From the NCBI GenBank assembly GCA_016946835.1, contig JACVTC010000140.1:186001-250000 (forward strand): a DNA stretch of 64,000 bases, written 5' to 3'. This DNA is from Neocallimastix lanati (nom. inval.) (Eukaryota > Neocallimastigomycota > Neocallimastigomycetes > Neocallimastigales > Neocallimastigaceae). The translations under genes and the position numbers were made by a program. Below, one piece after another: positions 49,362-60,004 of this stretch. The notes under the pieces were generated by a model. That model had not been told where the DNA came from. It searched no databases and saw only the letters and a program-made list of their open reading frames with translations. Within the stretch, counting starts at the first letter, position 1, and every line of letters begins with the position of its first letter.

Positions 49362-49375
49362 TTTAATTATGATAT

Positions 49376-49738
49376 TAAATGAAATAAAATAAAATAAAAT
49401 AAAATAAAATAAAATAATATAAAATAAAATAAAATAAATATTGAATATGAATATAAAGTACAAATTGAATAAAATAAAGTAAAATAAATATTGAATATGA
49501 ATATAAAGTACAAATTGAATAAAATAAAATAAATATTGAATATGAATATAAAGTACAAATTGAATAAAATAAAATAAAATAAAATAAAATAAAATAAAAT
49601 AAAATAAAATAAAATAAAATAAAATAAAATAAAATAAAATAAAATAAAATAAAATAAAATAAAATAAAATAAAATAAAATAAAATAAAATAAAATAAAAC
49701 AAAATAAAATAAAATAAAATAAAATAAAATAAAATAAA
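49376..49738 (-). repeat. Small array of the AAAAT/core compound minisatellite
   Basis: Directly after the ATPase-DUF3883 gene. AAAAT pentamers plus three copies of TTGAATATGAATATAAAGTA followed by CAAATTGAATAAAAT (49438-49565). This is a diverged version of the core in the 60-kb array, in the same orientation (reverse of the 1.3-4.2 kb array). Confidence 0.93.
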
Positions 49739-50189
49739 TGAAAAAAAATTCAAATCGTTAGTGAATAGTATGTAATTATAAAAAAAAATTTTTTTGTTTA
49801 AAATAGAGTTTAAATTTATTATGGTTCTCTTATTGATATCCATAAATAATTTACCATATTATTGGTGAAGAAATGAAAATATTAATAAAAATAAATTGTT
49901 ATTATTTTTTTATAAAAAAAATGTTAAGGATATCAAATATGAAAAGTATTTTGAAAAATTAAAAAAAAAAAAAAAATACATAATAAATATAACATTATAG
50001 TATTATTCATACAAGAAGACATATCAAAATATAAAAAAAAATACATGGAAGAAAAATGATACTATTTAAAATTAATATCGATTACAAATAACTGTATCAA
50101 AATTATTCATTGAGTAATGTTTAAATTTTTTTACCATTACCCTCTTAACTACGAGAATTAAGATGAACATCATTTAGTGAACCTCATTG
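49739..50189. other. Intergenic A/T spacer
   Basis: No gene seen; 50120-50185 is slightly GC-richer and leads into the poly(T) start of the next repeat. Confidence 0.5.
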
Positions 50190-50575
50190 TTTTTTTTTTT
50201 TTAACAGACTCAATTATTGTGAACTTTAATTTTTATTTATTTATTTATTTATTTTTTAATTACATGAATATTTTTTATTTATAAAAAAAAACAAAGAATT
50301 AATAAAAAAATAAATATTATTTGTCTAAATTGAACATAATAAGTTTTAAAATAGTGATTTGAAATAAAAAGTAATATTCAAAAATAAAATGTATAATTTT
50401 TTTTTTTTTTTTAAAGCTGCAATTATTGTCAACTTTACGAATATTTTTAATTTAATTAAATTACAAAGAATTAATAAAAAAAAATAAATATTATTTGTCC
50501 AATTAGAACATAATAATATTTAAAATAGTAACTTAAAATAAAAAGTAATATACAAAAATAAAGTGTGTAAATAAA
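50190..50575 (-). repeat. Two tandem copies of an about 190-bp poly(A)-ended (SINE-like) sequence
   Basis: Copy 1 (about 50190-50398) starts with T12 then AACAGACTCAATTATTGTGA. Copy 2 (about 50399-50578) starts with T14 then AAAGCTGCAATTATTGTCAA. Both continue with CAAAGAATTAATAAAAAAA, TAAATATTATTTGTC and AAAAAGTAATATNCAAAAAT. On the minus strand each ends in poly(A). The head also resembles 26436-26470. Type uncertain. Confidence 0.7.
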
Positions 50576-50579
50576 TTCA

Positions 50580-50900
50580 GAAAAAAGTCAATGAACCTCA
50601 TATCCTTATGGATTAGAATTTGAATTGACTATCTGAAAAGAAATTATGGTCTTCTTTTCCTTCAGAAGCACTGGTCCTGCTAGATAGCCTATCCATATTG
50701 CATTTTCAGCACTGACACTCCTGGTTAATTTGCACTTGTTACTGTCGGAATAGCAACCCTTGATGAGGTACTAGCCCTCCTGGGCATAATATTTGTAAAG
50801 AGAGAGTCACAGAGAGCACCAAGAATGGCGTTTTGTAATAATCATCAGAAATGATTTTGTTCTTAAAAAAAAAACATCCCCATTCCTTTATTATTAACTT
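50580..50900 (-). mobile_element. LINE fragment of the second family (3' region)
   Basis: Plus-strand text GAAATTATGGTCTTCTTTTC, CAGCACTGACACTCCTGGT and CACCAAGAATGGCGT matches 35.73-35.98 kb (GAAATTATGATCTTCATTGG, CAGCATTGACGTTCTTGGT, CACCAAGAATAGAGT), the 3' part of the second LINE family. No open frame left. Confidence 0.6.
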
Positions 50901-51257
50901 AAATCAATAATGTCTGTATCTCTTCCACCAAAAAAGAAGTTAAATAATCTGAACTTCGTTACGTATATATTTACACACTTATTATTCAGAAAATTACTTA
51001 AAATTAACACGATTTTCACCAATTGAACTATTCACTAAATTATTAGTAACGATACTTATCACTATCATTATTATTAAATAATATTCCTATATATTTTCAC
51101 TATCACTAATTCTACTATTATTAACAATAATATTTCTATTGTTATTATTATTAATATTATACTCTTCTTTACTACTATTAGAATCAATATTCGATTCTAC
51201 AATATTCATATCTATGACTACAGTGTTTTCATTACCATTTGATATTGGACAATTTGT
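50901..51257. other. Spacer with an Asn-rich coding-like remnant on the minus strand
   Basis: The minus strand from about 51253 to 51095 reads SNGNENTVVIDMN and then Asn/Ser-rich text to a stop. It may be a fragment of a host or element ORF. Its head is repeated at 53.05 kb beyond the LINE copy that follows. Confidence 0.35.
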
Positions 51258-53043
51258 TTTTTTTTTTTTTTTTTTTTTTTAGACTTAGAGAAAACTTTAT
51301 TTAATTTATAATAATAATAAAATTACATGATTTTAGTGAAAAAAGAAAAAAATAAAATACATGAAATAAAATATTATACATTATAAAATTATAAAAGTGC
51401 ATTAGAAGTAATAGCCTCTAACTTTTCCCATTCCTCGATGATAACACCACGTCCATTATTGCGAGTAATAATTTCAGTATTAGTGTTATCAAACAAATCT
51501 GTATCAGTTCTTTCACCGGGTGGTGAAAATCCATACCTAATTACTTCGACGTCGATGCTCTTATCAACGGTTGATTCAATAGATTCATCGGAATACCATT
51601 TCATCATCAATCTAAAAGATCGACAAATTAATATTATTATGTTTGTTAGAAACTACGCAATCCCTACAAAATACGGAACAATCGACGAAGTTGAACTTTA
51701 TTTAAAAATATTGTCAACTAATTATCTTTGTTCCCCATCATTAACTTTAATTTTTGAATATATTGAACGCCCACCAAGAAGTGCACTCAATATAAAGTAA
51801 TAAATATTATTATCATAATCCTTTTCTGAATCTAAAGAAACATCCAAGGATTTTTGTTCTATTATCATTGCAAACTTCAAAAAGAGATTATCTAGAAAAG
51901 GTAAAAGATTTATTTCTGTAATTTTCCAATACTTACAGAAAAGCTAGGTACACTAACACCACAGCAAGGCAAACATTTAGGGCAATCTTCTGAGACGATT
52001 TTTCTTTTAATGAAAATACTAATGTCAAATTTAAAACCACACCTAATTCGAGAAATCCAAAAGAATCCAAACTGATACTTAGGATATTGAAATGTTAAGT
52101 TTCTGATTTCTGAAATAAATCCAAAATCATTCTCCTTGTAAATAATTGCTTTTTTAGCTTTTGAGGAGGTATTCTCAATTCACGAGTAATATCATAGAGA
52201 CTAACATAAGAATTGCGAGATTTAAATCCATAACTCCAATAAAGTCCTCTATTAATAATTTTTTGAGCTTTAGAACATCTGCTCTTATTTGAACCAAAAA
52301 GAGGAGCATAATATATAATAAGACTAAGAATAAACGAAAATAAAACATATTTCTTCAATGGAAGAGGAATAGATTTATTAATAAGAAATCGAAATTACAA
52401 ATTTAACTTGACATTTAAATTACTGTTTAATTTGGATTGTATAGGTTTCAATGATAAAGATTCATCAAAAGGAATATCAAGATAAGTATAGTTGTCAGTT
52501 TTAGGTAATTTATTACTATCAATAAAGAAAGATGGATCTTCATAATTTTTCGGTTTAACAAAGTTAATTGGTTTTACGACAAGAGTAACACACTTATAAA
52601 TTCCAAAAGTCATTTCATTTTTAATAGTCCATTCATGAACTATACTCAAAATTTTCTTAAGAGCTTGTTTAGATGGAGCAACTAAAACAATATTATCCTC
52701 AAAAAGTCCACCACAATAATATTGAGAATCTAAATATACAACATACTTATCACAATTATCTAGTACATCATTAATGAACAAATTGAATAAATTAGGAGAT
52801 AGAGGAGGGCATCCTTGTCTAACACCACGATTAATCGAAATTTCTTCAGAGAGATTACCATTAAAAAAAGCACGAGCTTTAGAGGATAGATAAAGATTCT
52901 TTAAAAACAGATGACATTTATCTCTAATTCCTAAGTTATATAATTTAGTCAAAATATTAAAGATAGGTACCAAGAGAAGTGTTGATAGTAATACCCCCTC
53001 AGGGACACCATTTCTGGTGGTACGCTCCTCAGGAGGTCTACAC
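51258..53043 (-). mobile_element. 5'-truncated, dead LINE copy of the 5.9-kb family
   Basis: The minus-strand 3' end is the T-run at about 51258-51281, followed by the same 3' UTR end as the 5.9-kb LINE (AGACTTAGAGAAAACTTTAT on the plus strand). Open pieces: 51610-51389 (GVIIEEWEKLEAI C-terminus), 52358-52095 (YYAPLFGSNK) and 52973-52395 (RT from just after motif A to the connection). Motif B has an extra Pro (GCPPLSPNLFN). Motif C reads GLFEDNIVLVAP in place of GLFADDIVLLAP, so one of the two catalytic aspartates is lost. The copy starts at VPIFNILTK, so everything upstream of motif A is missing. Confidence 0.88.
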
Positions 53044-53094
53044 TATTCATATCTATGACGATAGTATCTTCATTACCATTTGATATTGGTTTGT

Positions 53095-53710
53095 ACATTA
53101 AAATTATATATAAAAATAGAAAATATATAATTATATTAACTATAAATTAATATGAGATAGCTATATTAAAAAATTATTCATTTGTTTTTATTTTATTATA
53201 TATATATACGTATATATATTTATTTTTTATTGATAAATTTTTGTAATTTATAATAAATTTATAATTTATATTATTTGTTATTTATCTAAAAAATATATAT
53301 ATAATTCTTAAAATGGAATAAAATAAAAATAATATATCCTAATTATAAAATAATTAGGAAAACAAAACAAAACAAAACAAAGAAAAAAAAAAAAAAAAAA
53401 AAAAAAATTTGGATTTAATGTTAAATAATATTTCATTTTATTTTATTGTGTATATAATAAATAAAATAAATATAATATTAACAAATAAATAAATAATAAA
53501 ATTTTTAAATATGATATGATATAATAAATATTATTAAATAATAAAAAATAAACAAGAATTATATAAAAAATTGATAATTTTTATTCAATAGTAATTTAGT
53601 TTATATTACAAAAAACAAAAATATAAAAAAAAAAAAAAAAAAAAAAAAATAAACTACTATACAATATAACAATTAATTTTCTTTTCTATAATAAAATAGA
53701 TAACATAATT

Positions 53711-53760
<50 letters not shown>

Positions 53761-53777
53761 ATATTATCTAGTTAATT
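53095..53777. other. Intergenic A/T spacer downstream of paralogue C
   Basis: A-runs at 53382-53407 and 53621-53649, T-run at 53710-53752. No gene seen. Confidence 0.65.
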
Positions 53778-55909
53778 TTATACATAAAATCTACCATCAT
53801 TTGGTGATCTATGAGATGATAGCCCTCTTTTTATTGAAGTTGCTCTATGAGATAAACTTCTTTTAACAGTGGAGAAAGCTTCTGGAAATTTTTGTTTCAT
53901 ACCTTCATAGGTACTTGGACTTTTCTTTTTCAGTAAGAGTAAACCAACACCAGCAGCTCCGATACAACCACCACCAATAGCAATGATACCAATAGTAGTA
54001 TCTATATTGCTTTTCTTATTTTCAGGTTCCTTTTCCTTATTATTATTAGAAACAGTTGATGAGGATATTTGAGATGGAATAGTGGAGACTTGTGTTGGAA
54101 CTGTATTAGTAATTGAATTGAATGTAGCAGTAGCTTGATTAGTATTATTAATATCATTTGGTAAATTCTTAGCTGGTAAAGTTTTTACAGGTAATGTATT
54201 GATGTTATCTGGTAAAGTCTTTGTATCATTAGTGATTCCATTATCAATTGATGGTGGTAAAGTCTTTGTATCATTAGTGATTCCATTATTAAATGATGGT
54301 GGTAAAGATTTTGTATCATTAGTGATTCCATTATCAAATGATGGTGGTAAAGATTTTGTATCATTAGTGATTCCATTATCAAATGATGGTGGTAAAGATT
54401 TTGTATCATTAGTAATTCCATTATTATATTTTGGAAGTAATGTCTTAGTATTACTAGTGTAATTTGGATTTACTGGTAAAGTTTTTGCATTATTAGTAAT
54501 TCCATTATTATATTTTGGAGGAAAAGTCTTCGTATTACTAGTGTAATTTGGATTTACAGGCAAAGTTTTGACATTATTAGAGTAACCAGAATCAACAACT
54601 GGTAAAGTTTTAGAATTGGAATAATCTATATTAATTGGAATTGTTTTAGTGTTGGTGTAACCTGGATTGGCTGGAGTAGTTTTAATGTTAGAATAATCTA
54701 TATTAATCGGAAGAGTCTTTGGATTACGAGTGATGGGAAGAGTTTTAGTTGTGACTCTCTTAGGTGGGAATTTAGTAATATATCTAGTGGTGGTTGTTCT
54801 AGTTGTAGATCTAGTAGTCCATCTAATTATTGATCTAGTTGTTCTAGTTGTTGTTCTTGTTGTTGATCTGATAGTAGAACTAGTAGTAGATCTAGTAGTA
54901 GATCTAGTAGTCCATCTAGTTGTTGATGATCTAGTAGTAGATCTAGTTGTAGATCTAGATGAAGTAGTTTTCCTTGAAGTAGAAGAATCATAATTATCAC
55001 TCTTTCCAGAAGAAGAGAATTTAGCAGAATTATGACTACTAGAAGCTAAACTTCTAGCATTTGAATCGAATGTAGAAATGAATGAATCTTCAGACATACC
55101 AAGTTGGCTAGATACACCACTAACACTGTTATAAAATGGACCAGCTAATCTTTCACCATTTTTAGTATAAATACCCCAAATAATCTTACCAGTACCCTTA
55201 ATATGTTCACGAAGTTCTCCAAATGCAGTTTTTGATAAATCGAGATGATATTTAGAACATGAACTACATGAATCAACAACAACAGCTCTGGCTATATATA
55301 TTCAATAGTAATTAATTACATATAATATTTATAATTGCATAATAAATATAAATATTTATATATTAGACATACAATATTCAATAAGAACATTTTTTTTTTT
55401 AATAAAAGAAAAAAAAATTAAAAGAATAAAATAAAATAAAATAGTAATTACAAATAAACAAATTAATTTATTTAATTATACCTAATTTATCAGATTTGTT
55501 ACCATCGGCCATCATGTAAACTGCGTAATGACCACAATAATCATCATAATGAGATAATTTAGTACTCTGAATATTTAATGTTTATTTTAATTATAATTCA
55601 ATTTTTTTTATAGTATTAATAATTTATGCATTTTAGTAAAATATAATATAATATTTATTAATATAAGACAAATTAAAAATATTAATAAATCAATAAATCA
55701 ATACTATCATTATATATATAAATACTTACTAAAGCAGCAAAGTGTGATGGAAGATTGTCATCATCAAATTGTGGACAAGAGGGTCTTCTTTGAGCTGAAC
55801 ATTCTTCTGGACAACCATAGAAAGTCATTTCATTATCTGCTTCACCTCCACTAGCATACACAGAAGCAAATGTACAAACTAATAGTGTAATTATATTATA
55901 TAATTTCAT
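53778..55909 (-). CDS. Membrane-anchored expansin-like (DPBB) protein with long Thr/KTLP stalk, paralogue C, three exons
   Basis: Minus-strand exons 55909-55730, 55566-55482 and 55291-53778, phases 0 and 1, giving about 592 residues, the longest of the three. Signal peptide MKLYNIITLLVCTFASVYA; domain with MTFYGCPEECSAQ, one Cys in exon 2 (DDYCGHYAVYMMADG), then VVVDSCSSCSKYHLDLSKT with AF and IIWGIYTKNGERLAGPFYNS. Then a Ser region, a mucin-like block of TTR/STTR repeats (about residues 195-260), many KTLP units spaced by Asn/Tyr/Pro linkers, and five 15-residue repeats of the type NGITNDTKSLPPSFD (54211-54435). A membrane helix with GCIGAAGVGLLLL (about 520-542) and the tail YEGMKQKFPEAF..VKR finish the protein. 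The stalk looks built to hold the barrel away from the cell surface. Function inferred from domain type. Confidence 0.88.
54211..54435 (-). repeat. Five in-frame 45-bp repeats in the stalk of paralogue C
   Basis: The unit TATCATTAGTGATTCCATTA (plus strand) recurs every 45 bp. Copies differ in a few bases only, so the 15-residue protein repeat is recent. Related but more diverged KTLP units extend the stalk up to about 54720. Confidence 0.93.
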
Positions 55910-56415
55910 TGTTTTATATAAATTCTAATATATTATTGAAAATTATAAATAACTAAAAAAATAATGTGGAATAATATTTATATTGATGTTTTTTAAATTT
56001 GTTCTTATTTAACAAGTTATTTTAATTAATTTATATTAGATTAATTTTTATTTTTTATTTTTATTATTTTATATTATATTTTTTTTATTTTTTATAAAAT
56101 TTTCATACTTTTTGAACCTTTTTATACAAAATACCAAAGAATCAAATATGTTTCTTTTTTACAAAAAAAATTTTTTTAATAATATTTATTAAAAAAAGAT
56201 TATATTTTTTTTTTGTTGAAATTATCTTAGTCCCCATTTATATGTATTAAAATTATATTGATTTAATAAAAAAAAACTAATTGAATAGATTTAATATTAA
56301 AAATTAATATTTTGTGTTACAAACATAATTTTAATTTTAATCAATAGAAATATAATAGAAAGGATAGAATAAACATCATAATATATAACAGAATTATAAT
56401 TTAAAATTAAATATA

Positions 56416-56446
<31 letters not shown>

Positions 56447-58839
56447 CATGAAAATTATAATTTAATAGTTTAATATATTATTATTAAATATTATTTTGGT
56501 TATTCAAAATAAGGAAATAAAAATGTTCAACATTAATTATAATATAATTAATATTAAAAATATATTATATGTATAATATATAAAATGTTTTTTTTTTTTT
56601 ATTAATTTTATTTTTATATTTTTTTTAAAAAAAAAAAAAAAAGTAAAAGTTCAGACATTTTTTAATTTTGTTTTTGATTTCTTTCATATATATTTTTTAT
56701 TTATTTTATTCAATCCAAGTAGAAAAATATATATATAAATAAATATATACAAAAATCTTTTTTTTTTACATTATTTGTATGGTAAAATCACTGAATAAAA
56801 TGTTTAAATATAATATAAAATTATATAAATATTATTTATTGTAATTTTATGGAAAATGATTATAATGAATAATAATGAATTAAAATTTAATTATTCATTC
56901 AATTATTATAACATTATTAATAATAATTTTAACCTATTTTGGAATTCTCTTCTTAATTTATTCATTATTATTATTATCATCATTTAAAGTAATATAATAA
57001 AAAAAAAAAGATTAATAAATATTAATTATTGAATTGTTATAATAATTGTATTTTAATATATTGTTATATATTATAATATATTCTAATACACTGTAAAATT
57101 AATTATTTAAATAAAATTTTGTACAACGTTAAATATTAATTTTAAAGTTTATTCAAAAAAAAAACAATTTTAACAATGAATAAAAAAAATAAAAAAAATA
57201 AAAATTAAATATAATCGATGAAATGTCATTAAAAATATTATATATATACAGATATATAAACAACTCTTATTTTTTCTTATTATAACCATCTAAATCTTAT
57301 TTATTAAAGTTTAAATTTTTACTATTAGGTAACTGAAAATTTTCCAATTTATACCCTAATTTAATTATTTAAATAAAAAATTAATAATATATATTAAAAA
57401 AAGATTACAATTATCTTTTTTTTGTTGAAATTAATTAGCCCCCACTTATATGTATTAAAATTTTATTGATATAATATATATAATATTAAAAATTACGAAT
57501 TGATTTTTATATCATATCAAAGAAATAACTTCTTTGTAAAAAAAAAAAAAATAATACACAAAATTAAAACTTCTTTGCAAAATATATATATAAATTTAAT
57601 GATAAACAAAGAGATTAATTTAAATAATTTGAATATTATTACTACTTCAAAAAGAATATAAAGTAAAATATATTTTAGTATAGTTTAAAATAGTAAAAGT
57701 AAATCACATGATATAATCTATAAATTAAGACTTTAAAAGGAAATATTAATTTAACAAACATAGAAATGCAAATTAAAAATTGTAAACATTTTCACAGAAA
57801 AATAAAAAAAAAAGAAAAGAAAAGAAAAGAAAAGAAAGACATAGATTTATACATTTTATTATTTTTTTTATACATTTTATTTATATTGTAATTGATATTG
57901 TTTATTAAATTATATAATACATATATAGTAATTCAATATTTGAAAGCACGTGAACTCTATTCATTATATAAAAGTATCAAGAGATTAAAAAATTTAAAAA
58001 AAAAATAATTAAATATTATTGATTTATTTAATTATTATTATATTTAATTATATATAATAATAAATACTATTTTATTTGAATATATTCATTTAATTTTACT
58101 TTAATATTCATTTTGTTGAAATTGTTTTAAAACTTTAATATTAAATGTTTTCTAGATTTATAAATAATAATTAAAATTTATATTATTTTATATGATTATT
58201 ATTTCAAATTATTAAATATTTTCTAGATTAATCACATTATTTGTTTATCATTATTAAATTTTATTTGATTTTTTTTTTCTAGGGTTCAATTTTATATTAT
58301 CTGAATTATTCTTAGAAAATACATTAATAACAATATGACAGATAAAATTTTAATGATCATGTGATATGAACATACATTATTAAGGGGAGGTTGCATTACG
58401 CCAATTTTTTTCACGTGATATATATAAATTTGTGGCTATAGATATTTTATGCTACATAATATTATTTTATTGTATTATTTTGTTATTTCAAATTTTAAAT
58501 TAATTATTAAGTGAATAATTAAATAAATCATATAATGGTTAGATTTTATGATTTTAATTCTTTTATTTAAATGCTATTAATAAAAAAAATTATATAAAAA
58601 TATAAATGTTATTAAAAATATAAATATTATTAATAATAATTCTTTTATTTAAATGTTATTAAAAAAATAATAGTTATAATGATAAAATTAATAATTATAG
58701 AGACGTATTTGAATATTTATTTAAACTGTATAAATTTAATAAGCTTTATAAATTAAATTTTTGAATGACAGAATTCTGATTATTTCGTTTGGTTATTCCT
58801 CATTTTTTAATTTTTTATTATAAAATAATATTTATATTA
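55910..58839. other. Upstream region of paralogue C and long A/T spacer
   Basis: A roughly 75-bp block occurs twice, at about 56196-56270 (TTGTTGAAATTATCTTAGTC, CCCATTTATATGTATTAAAA) and 57415-57480 (TTGTTGAAATTAATTAGCCC, CCACTTATATGTATTAAAAT). AAAAG repeats at 57805-57835. A GC-richer island at 58380-58440 (AGGTTGCATTACGCCAATTT, CACGTGATATATA) is short and non-coding. No gene seen. Confidence 0.55.
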
Positions 58840-59770
58840 TATTATTTAATTCAGTTAAACAATCAAACCACAAATTAATAGTATTATTTCTATCACATTT
58901 AGTATCAATTAACTTGGTTTCAATATTTTTGTAGCGTTCAATTAAGACACTGATTTCATTAGCTTTATTTATTGCTCTTTTTTTTATTTTCTAAATTAAT
59001 CTTATTTTTCTTTGATAATCATAATATGGCAAATGTTCAAGTTCATTTAATTTATCTTTTAATTTATAATAAGATGGTATTGTTAGAAATAAATTATTTA
59101 AATAACTATTGATTCTGCAATTATAATATTATTGTTACATATACTAGCTTTTTTTTTAATTTTTTAAATATTTTATATATTTCTTGTTCTTTATTTTATA
59201 ATATTGCAAAAGAAGTAGTGTAAAAACTATCTAATTCTTTAGCGTAAGTTCTTGTAATAAATATTTGATAACTAAATTTAGGGGCAATAAAAAATGTACC
59301 ATCAACAAATATATCATCATTATATTCCTTAAATAATTTTACTTGAAAAGGAGATTGAAAAATTATTAAATTAATATTTTTTGAATATCATAAAATTTTC
59401 ACCTCACTTTGTTTTATAATATTCAGATCCATTAGAAATTTCAGTAAATGTTGTTACATTGGATGGTAGTTTTTATTTAAATTTCTTGATATTTGGGATT
59501 TAATTGAATTATCTTCTGAACATATAAATCACATTTCCTTAGAAATTTTATTATATAGGGGTTTTATTTTTATACCATGGAATTGAACTTTTTTTCAATT
59601 CCATCTTTAATTTTATGTTTCATTATAGATAGAGATACATCGTATTCTTTTTCAGGATGATTATGTGAACTATCATATTTTAAGATTTCTTTCTTATCAT
59701 TTAAAATAATAAAAGATTTACATTTATTTCTGTACATAAACTTTTGAATTATCTTTTCTTATATATGAAA
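58840..59770 (-). pseudogene. Mutator-like (MULE) transposase pseudogene with FLYWCH-type zinc finger
   Basis: Reading the minus strand from 59770: MYRNKCKSFIILNDKKEI followed by SSHNHPEKEYDVSL has the Cys and His-x-His spacing of a FLYWCH-type DNA-binding finger. Then IFVDGTFFIAPKFSYQIFI (about 59320-59265) is the hallmark DGTF block of MULE transposases, with QSPFQVKLFKE before it and NKEQEIYKIFKKLKK after it. Next come TIPSYYKLKDKLNELEHLPY (about 59090-59030) and an Arg/Lys helix. It ends near VLIERYKNIETKLID and NLWFDCLTELNN. At least six stops or frameshifts break it. MULE transposases cut and paste DNA at long terminal inverted repeats; I could not find the repeats here. Confidence 0.72.
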
Positions 59771-60004
59771 AATTAAATTTATTTTTTTTATTAATAATTA
59801 TTTATTTTTTTCCTTTGTTAGACTCACTTATATCGATAATAAGATTTTTTTCCATTTCTATATTTTTATAAATATTTTTTAATTATATAATTAAAATTAT
59901 TATATTAATTATCCAATATTATTCTAAATACTAATTTTGAAAAATTAGTTTTTCAATTATTTGTAAAAAAAAAAATAAATAAATAAATAATGTAATAGTA
60001 AGTA
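59771..60004. other. A/T spacer between MULE remnant and minisatellite
   Basis: No feature seen. Confidence 0.5.

Noticed and set aside
54199-54993. Val-rich plus-strand ORFs opposite paralogue C
   Set aside because: Antisense readings of the Thr and KTLP repeats.
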